From NCBI GenBank assembly GCA_019113915.1, contig DXGM01000003.1, positions 124,001-188,000 on the forward strand: 64,000 nt of DNA. The letters run 5' to 3'. This stretch comes from Candidatus Gordonibacter avicola (lineage in GTDB: Bacteria; Actinomycetota; Coriobacteriia; Coriobacteriales; Eggerthellaceae). This document shows, in pieces, positions 59,534-64,000 of this stretch. The position numbers were made by a program, and so were the translations under genes. The notes under the pieces are model-generated. The model searched no databases, was not told the DNA's origin, and saw only the letters and a program-made list of their open reading frames with translations. Positions within the stretch are counted from its first letter, which is position 1. Each line of letters starts with the position of its first letter.

Positions 59534-59756
59534 GCCCTCTCTTTGAGGGGGCCAAGAAAAGCATAGCGCCGCAACCTTACCGGGGAGTCGTAAAAAGACC
59601 GTCACCGAGCCGCCAAAACCTTACCGAAAGCCGGCGCAGCAACCGTCCCCGCGTCGACAAAAATCCAACGCAGTTCAAGCGCGAATCAAGCGCACGTCCA
59701 ACGCCGCGACGCACGAATACCACGCAGAACACCCAAAAAACCTGATCAGTCGAATC

Positions 59757-60983
59757 TTACGCGCGCTCTGCAGGTTCAAATGCCGCCAGCAGGCGCTCAA
59801 GTGCCACGCACACCGTCTGCGCACGCACCTGCGCACGGTCACCGGAAAATTCATACAACTGCGCTTCTGTCTGCGCACCGTCCGCAAAGCCGACCCACAC
59901 CGTCCCCACCGGTTTGCCCGGCTCAGCGCCACCCGGCCCCGCAATGCCCGTCACCGCGATAGCCATATCGCACCCCAAATCGCGACGCGCACCTTCAGCC
60001 ATGGCGCGCGCGGTCTGGGCGCTCACGGCTCCCTCACATTCAAGCGTCTGGCTCGGCACCCCCAAAAGGCCGTGCTTCACCTCATTCACGTAACTCACCA
60101 CACCGCCGCGCACCACCTCGGAGCTTCCCGGCACCCCGGTCAACGCGCCCGCAATGAGGCCGCCCGTCAAGCTCTCCGCCGTGCCCACGGTCGCACCAGC
60201 CGCGCGCGCAGCAGCAATAACCTCAGCAGCAAGACCCTCCAAACCAGGGTCAGCCTCACTCACACCAACGCCCGCAGCACCATGCTCCTGCACATCCGCC
60301 ACCGGCGAGGCGGAACCTCCAGCAACCTTCTTCCCACCCTTCGGCCCAAATCCAATAAGATGGCGCGCCTTCGCGATGTAATCCAGCATACTCACGATGG
60401 TTAGCACCAGCGCAACAATCATAACCGCCCAACTCAACAGCCACAGCCAGTCGGAGAACGCCGCGCCAATGCTACCCACCATGTAAGAATCCTTCACACA
60501 GAAGAGCACGATGGCAATCATCTGGAACACGGTCTTGAACTTGCCATACCAGCTGGCGGCGATAACCACCCCTTCACTAGCTGCTACCATGCGCACGCCG
60601 GAGACAATGAACTCGCGCGCAAGAATGACCAACACCACCCAGCTTGGCAGCGACCCCAGCTCCACCAGCGCCAACAGCGCCGCGGCTACCAAAATCTTGT
60701 CCGCGAGCGGGTCCATAAACTTGCCGAAGTCCGTCACTTCGCCGCGACTGCGCGCCAAGTAGCCGTCAAGCCAATCCGTACACGAAATAAGAATGAAGAT
60801 GCCTGCCGCAATGAGGCTCTTTGAGTCGTCCGCCACCTGCGGCAGGCCGAACCACTGGGGCCAGGGGCTCAAGAGCGCCACCACGAAAACCGGCACGAGG
60901 CAGATGCGCACAAGCGTGACGATGTTCGCTGGCGTCCACAGCTTGTCGGTTGGGGTTGGTTCCACCTGTCCGGTTGTGCTCAT
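59757..60983 (-). CDS. PgsA-CinA fusion: phosphatidylglycerophosphate synthase plus amidase
   Basis: 408 residues. The first 195 are a PgsA: D-x2-DG-x2-AR ... G-x3-D-x3-D (DWLDGYLARS ... GKFMDPLAD) with several membrane helices. A 40-residue Gly/Ala/Ser linker leads to a CinA C-terminal domain (GTAESLTGGLIAGALTGVPG; AVTGIAGPGGAEPGKPVGTV) that deamidates nicotinamide mononucleotide. In many bacteria pgsA and cinA are adjacent genes before recA; here they are one reading frame. Start ATG 60983; GTG 60995, which overlaps the rimO stop, is an alternative. Confidence 0.88.
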   Translation of the reverse strand: MSTTGQVEPTPTDKLWTPANIVTLVRICLVPVFVVALLSPWPQWFGLPQVADDSKSLIAAGIFILISCTDWLDGYLARSRGEVTDFGKFMDPLADKILVAAALLALVELGSLPSWVVLVILAREFIVSGVRMVAASEGVVIAASWYGKFKTVFQMIAIVLFCVKDSYMVGSIGAAFSDWLWLLSWAVMIVALVLTIVSMLDYIAKARHLIGFGPKGGKKVAGGSASPVADVQEHGAAGVGVSEADPGLEGLAAEVIAAARAAGATVGTAESLTGGLIAGALTGVPGSSEVVRGGVVSYVNEVKHGLLGVPSQTLECEGAVSAQTARAMAEGARRDLGCDMAIAVTGIAGPGGAEPGKPVGTVWVGFADGAQTEAQLYEFSGDRAQVRAQTVCVALERLLAAFEPAERA

Positions 60984-60991
60984 GGGGCCGA

Positions 60992-62317
60992 TCACGCACC
61001 TTCCATTTCGTACAGAAGCGTGTCCTCAATCTTCACGCGCACGATCTCTCCCACCTGTCCGCGCTCAAAATACGTCACGCCGTCCACCTCGGGCGCCTGG
61101 CACATCGCCCGCCCGTAGAGCTGGCCATCCTCTTCCGCGCCTTCTACTAGCACGTCCATCTCGCGGCCAATGCGGGCAGCCACGCGCGGCGTACACACCG
61201 CATCGGCAAGGTCGCGCAAACGCTGAGCGCGGTCGGCCTTTTCGTCGTCATCCACCTGGTTGGGCAAATCCGCGGCGCGCGTACCGTCCTCACGCGAGTA
61301 GGCGAACACGCCCACATAATCGAACAGACCTTCTTCCACGAAGTCGCACATATCCTCAAACTGCTCGTCCGTTTCACCGGGGAAGCCGGCGATAAGCGTC
61401 GTGCGCAACGTCGCGTCCGGCACGCGCGTAAGAATGCGCGCGATCAGCGCCTGGAATTCGGCGCGCGAGCCAGTACGGTTCATGGCGCGCAGGATATCCG
61501 CATCTACATGCTGCAGCGGTATGTCCAGGTAGTTGCACACATTTGCGTGCATTGCCAGCGCATCCAAATACTCGTCGGTCACACCCTCCGGCTGCAAGTA
61601 CATGATGCGGAACCACGTGGTGGGAAATTCCTCAGCCAGCGCTGACACTAGCTCGGCAAGCGTCGAAGGCTCGTCAAAGTCGGTGCCCCAACGCCCCGTA
61701 TCCTGGGCAATGAGCACAATCTCGCGCATACCCGCCGCCACATGAGTTGCCACCTCAGCGCGAATAGCAGCAAGCGGGAAACTGTGGTACCGCCCGCGAA
61801 TGTAGGGAATGGTGCAATACGAGCAGAAGCGGTCACAGCCATCGGAAATCTTCACGTAGGCGAAAGGTACAGCGGGCTCAAGCGCGCCAGCGCCGCTCAC
61901 CTGCGCCTGCGCCGCGCCTTCCGCACCACCAGCAGGCCCAATGGCATCAGTCAGCACCGCCACAATGTCCTCTTCGCCCGCGCACGGCACGAAGGCACGC
62001 GCCTCGGGAAGTTCCGCCTCCAAGTCGGCCCCGTAGCGCGCGGGCATGCAGCCCGCCACCACGAGAGCCGCCTCCCCCGCCGCGACGCGCGGCAGATCGG
62101 CAGCCTCCAGTACGGCCTCTATGCTTTCCTCGGTGGCCGCCTGAATGAACGAGCAGGTGTTGACCACCACGGCATCAGCGCACGCGGGATCCTCCACCAC
62201 CGCGTAGCCCGCCTCCTGCACGCGAGCACGCATGTGGGCCGTGTCCACCTCGTTTTTCGCGCAGCCAAGCGTTACAAACGCCACCGCTTGGGGCGCAATG
62301 GGCACCTCGTGTTTCAT
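60992..62317 (-). CDS. rimO: Ribosomal protein S12 methylthiotransferase
   Basis: 441 residues. N-terminal cysteines (TLGCAKNEVD; VVNTCSF; VAGCMPARYG), radical-SAM CDRFCSYC, and a TRAM domain. RimO methylthiolates an aspartate of S12. About 20 residues around 140-160 are an Ala/Gly-rich insertion (GPAGGAEGAAQAQVSGAGAL). GTG 62323 and ATG 62317 are both possible; AAGG nine bases upstream favours the ATG. Confidence 0.93.
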   Translation of the reverse strand: MKHEVPIAPQAVAFVTLGCAKNEVDTAHMRARVQEAGYAVVEDPACADAVVVNTCSFIQAATEESIEAVLEAADLPRVAAGEAALVVAGCMPARYGADLEAELPEARAFVPCAGEEDIVAVLTDAIGPAGGAEGAAQAQVSGAGALEPAVPFAYVKISDGCDRFCSYCTIPYIRGRYHSFPLAAIRAEVATHVAAGMREIVLIAQDTGRWGTDFDEPSTLAELVSALAEEFPTTWFRIMYLQPEGVTDEYLDALAMHANVCNYLDIPLQHVDADILRAMNRTGSRAEFQALIARILTRVPDATLRTTLIAGFPGETDEQFEDMCDFVEEGLFDYVGVFAYSREDGTRAADLPNQVDDDEKADRAQRLRDLADAVCTPRVAARIGREMDVLVEGAEEDGQLYGRAMCQAPEVDGVTYFERGQVGEIVRVKIEDTLLYEMEGA

Positions 62318-62328
62318 TCCCACAGGCC

Positions 62329-62826
62329 TTAGCGGTAGTTGACGTATTGAAGCGGCTGGCCGTAATCCTGGCCCTTCAAAAAGGCGATGACCTCCTGCAA
62401 CGTATCGCGCGAAGCCGAGCTCACGCGCAGCTTGTCGCCTTCAATCTGCACCTTCACCTTAAGCTTGGTGCCCTTGATGTCCTTGTTGATGCGGCTCGCC
62501 GTGTCCTTGTCGATGCCCTCCACAATACTTGCGGTCTGGCGCACGCTCTGACCAGCGGCAGCCTGCGGGTCACCCCACTTCACGGCGGCCAAATCAATGC
62601 CGCGCTTGATGAGTTTCGTCGCAATCACATCAATAACCTGCTTGGCCACGAACTCGGCAGGCGCCGCCACGGTGATGGTTTTGCCCGCTTTGTCAAGCGA
62701 AATCTCCGCGCCCGAGTCCTTCAGGTCGTAGCGCTGCACAAGCTCCTTTTTGGCCTGCTGAAACGCGTTGTCAACCTCCTGCATGTCAACGGTGGACACA
62801 ACGTCGAAGCTTGATTCCTTCGCCAT
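62329..62826 (-). CDS. yajQ: YajQ-family nucleotide-binding protein
   Basis: 165 residues, typical length and ends: MAKESSFDVVSTVDMQEVDN at the start and GQDYGQPLQYVNYR at the end. The family (DUF520) folds as two RNP-like domains and binds nucleotides; c-di-GMP binding is reported for some members. GGAAAGGAAG precedes the ATG at 62826. Upstream in-frame codons to 62991 are not used. It ends 11 bases before rimO. Confidence 0.93.
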   Translation of the reverse strand: MAKESSFDVVSTVDMQEVDNAFQQAKKELVQRYDLKDSGAEISLDKAGKTITVAAPAEFVAKQVIDVIATKLIKRGIDLAAVKWGDPQAAAGQSVRQTASIVEGIDKDTASRINKDIKGTKLKVKVQIEGDKLRVSSASRDTLQEVIAFLKGQDYGQPLQYVNYR

Positions 62827-62987
62827 GACTTGCCTTCCTTTCCCCGCGTGCGCACCTGGTCTGGCGCACGATCCGTGTTTTTGTTTCCGCCAAGCATACC
62901 TTATTTTGCCCGCTCGGAGGCGCGATTGCAGGTGAGTTCCACAGAGCGCGAAGGGAACGGCACGCGCTGCGCTCCCACAACACAGAA

Positions 62988-63009
62988 GCACCCGGGATAG
63001 CCCGGGTGC
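62988..63009 (-). terminator. Hairpin after the partial envelope gene
   Basis: A 9-bp perfect hairpin GCACCCGGG/CCCGGGTGC with a 4-base loop, about 33 bases past the stop at 63042. On the minus strand it runs into TTCTGTGTTGT, a weak T-tract. Confidence 0.6.
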
Positions 63010-63041
63010 GTTTATGATGTGGTTACCAGAGAGGACACGTG

Positions 63042-64000
63042 TTACGCATCAGCATCGCCGTTGTCGCCCGCGTCGGCTGCTCCACCGGAACTACCGCCAT
63101 CCTCAGGATTACTTGCTGCGTTCGCACCTGCGTTTGTTGCCGCGCCACCCGTGTTCGAGCCCGTGGAAGCGGTCGGATGATCCTTCTTCCACTGGTCGAG
63201 AATGGCAGCGAAGTCAACGGTGTACGTGTACACACCAGGCTGACTGGATTCAGTGGGCTCAACAGCCTCGCCATCAACCGAGATTTTAACTCCATCGGGA
63301 TTTGAAGTCACAAACAGCAGCGTACCTGCTTCCGTCACATCAAAACTCGCCTTCGCAGGTCCGTTAATCGTTTCCGCTACGCTCGCAGATTCGCTTCCGT
63401 TCTCGTATATCTCGATATAGGAAGAATTATCCGAGGGAATCTCATACTCAAACACTGCCTTCGTCGGTGCCGTCGGCGCGGGCGAGGTCACGGGTTGCTG
63501 CTGACCATCGCCACCATTTTCACCCTGCGTGGTATCGGTAATACCCGTAATAGGCATCTTGGGAACGTCTTCCTCCTGGCCGCCCCCCTTGTTGCCAAAC
63601 ACCAGCATCAGCACCAAAACAAGCACCACCAGAATAACCGCGCCCGCAATGATGAACGGCAACTTCGACTGCACCGGGCTCGGCGCCTTGGGCCCCGCGT
63701 AGAAATTCGTGTACTGCGCGTTCGGTAACGCCGTGTGGCGGCTCGTGTGCGTACGATCCTCCGAATACAGACGGCCCCCCGTACCACCCGACCGCCCGTA
63801 ATCGGGGCGGGTGAACGACGTACGGTCGTCATAGAGCGTGCGGCCGAACGCGTTTTGTCGCGCAGGGCGTTCCTCGAACTCTTCCGGCTGCGCCTGACGC
63901 TCACGCGTGCGCTTCGTGCGGGAGGTGCCTCCCATATCAAATCCCGTCGGACGCACGTCCGAGCGGGCGCGTCCCACCTGATAGGCGTACGCTTCGTCCA
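63042..64000 (-). CDS. Membrane-anchored envelope protein, 5' end outside window
   Basis: The frame is open to the window edge at 64000; the GTG at 63977 is only an internal candidate, so the gene probably begins beyond the window. The visible N-terminal part is Arg-rich and disordered, then comes a membrane helix (LPFIIAGAVILVVLVLVLML) and an outer part with a beta-rich domain (EYEIPSDNSSYIEIYENGSE; AGTLLFVTSNPDGVKISVDG), which recalls the RodZ C-terminal domain. The tail is Gly/Ala/Asn/Asp-rich. A RodZ-like role in cell shape is a guess supported by the position upstream of rimO-pgsA-recA. Confidence 0.65.
   Translation of the reverse strand, partial: DEAYAYQVGRARSDVRPTGFDMGGTSRTKRTRERQAQPEEFEERPARQNAFGRTLYDDRTSFTRPDYGRSGGTGGRLYSEDRTHTSRHTALPNAQYTNFYAGPKAPSPVQSKLPFIIAGAVILVVLVLVLMLVFGNKGGGQEEDVPKMPITGITDTTQGENGGDGQQQPVTSPAPTAPTKAVFEYEIPSDNSSYIEIYENGSESASVAETINGPAKASFDVTEAGTLLFVTSNPDGVKISVDGEAVEPTESSQPGVYTYTVDFAAILDQWKKDHPTASTGSNTGGAATNAGANAASNPEDGGSSGGAADAGDNGDADA

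Noticed and set aside
1..64000. CRISPR array, prophage or plasmid origin
   Set aside because: No regularly spaced repeats, phage structural genes or replication genes were seen.

Overview
The window looks like a chromosome segment of a strict anaerobe of the class Coriobacteriia, most likely the family Eggerthellaceae. I base this on the high-GC actinobacterial codon use, membrane-bound LuxR regulators beside reductases, a molybdopterin oxidoreductase with a small ferredoxin partner, a Tat-exported FMN/FAD lipoprotein reductase, menaquinone synthesis (MenA), and the lexA / small SOS gene / nrdR arrangement seen in Actinobacteria. This is inference from gene content; no 16S or other marker RNA is present. 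I saw no tRNA, rRNA or CRISPR array.

Layout. 1-3.1 kb: the 3' part of an SLH-domain surface protein, then a MATE exporter behind a structured leader that resembles a riboswitch. 3.2-8.8 kb: a complete six-gene Ech-type energy-converting [NiFe]-hydrogenase operon (echABCDEF). 8.9-15.7 kb: a CDP-alcohol phosphatidyltransferase, a VanW-type wall protein, an aryl-acid-CoA ligase with an ACT partner, a D,D-carboxypeptidase and an FHA protein. 16.2-20.4 kb: indolepyruvate:ferredoxin oxidoreductase (iorAB) with a second ACT/CoA-ligase pair. 20.5-28.6 kb: housekeeping and small membrane proteins (GluQ, Usp, alcohol dehydrogenase-like, MenA, DUF2974, thioesterase, PAP2, Ku) and a 24-residue membrane peptide. 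28.8-37.9 kb: an accessory island with an MFS carrier, a molybdopterin oxidoreductase lacking the usual Fe-S ligands and broken by a one-base frameshift, a 2x[4Fe-4S] protein, two DUF1508-like proteins (one frameshifted), two zinc-ribbon proteins, a 12-TM LuxR regulator and a trigger-factor-like chaperone. 38.1-41.7 kb: another LuxR regulator with its flavoprotein reductase. 41.8-45.5 kb: an AT-rich patch with an orphan membrane protein, a degenerate tyrosine recombinase and an IS30-family transposase. 45.9-49.3 kb: a small membrane protein, a MerR regulator, dut-nrdR, a small SOS gene and lexA. 49.3-64 kb (minus strand): the conserved block hflX, miaA, miaB, spoVS, a GHKL ATPase, rny, an unknown protein, recX, recA, a pgsA-cinA fusion, rimO, yajQ and a partial envelope protein.

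How the genes may work together. IorAB would oxidise aryl-pyruvates from aromatic amino acids to aryl-acetyl-CoA and reduced ferredoxin. The AMP-type CoA ligases act on the same aryl acids. Ech could re-oxidise ferredoxin to H2 while moving ions. The reductase islands supply alternative electron acceptors.

The most unusual non-coding signals are two hairpin families. One (15.75 and 20.42 kb) keeps its core sequence while both an inner and an outer stem change and stay base-paired. The other is a set of perfect palindromes sharing the apex TTAGAGTTACTCTAA (38.0, 41.7, 49.3 kb) plus two bare copies (41.77 and 46.99 kb), the last in front of the MerR gene.
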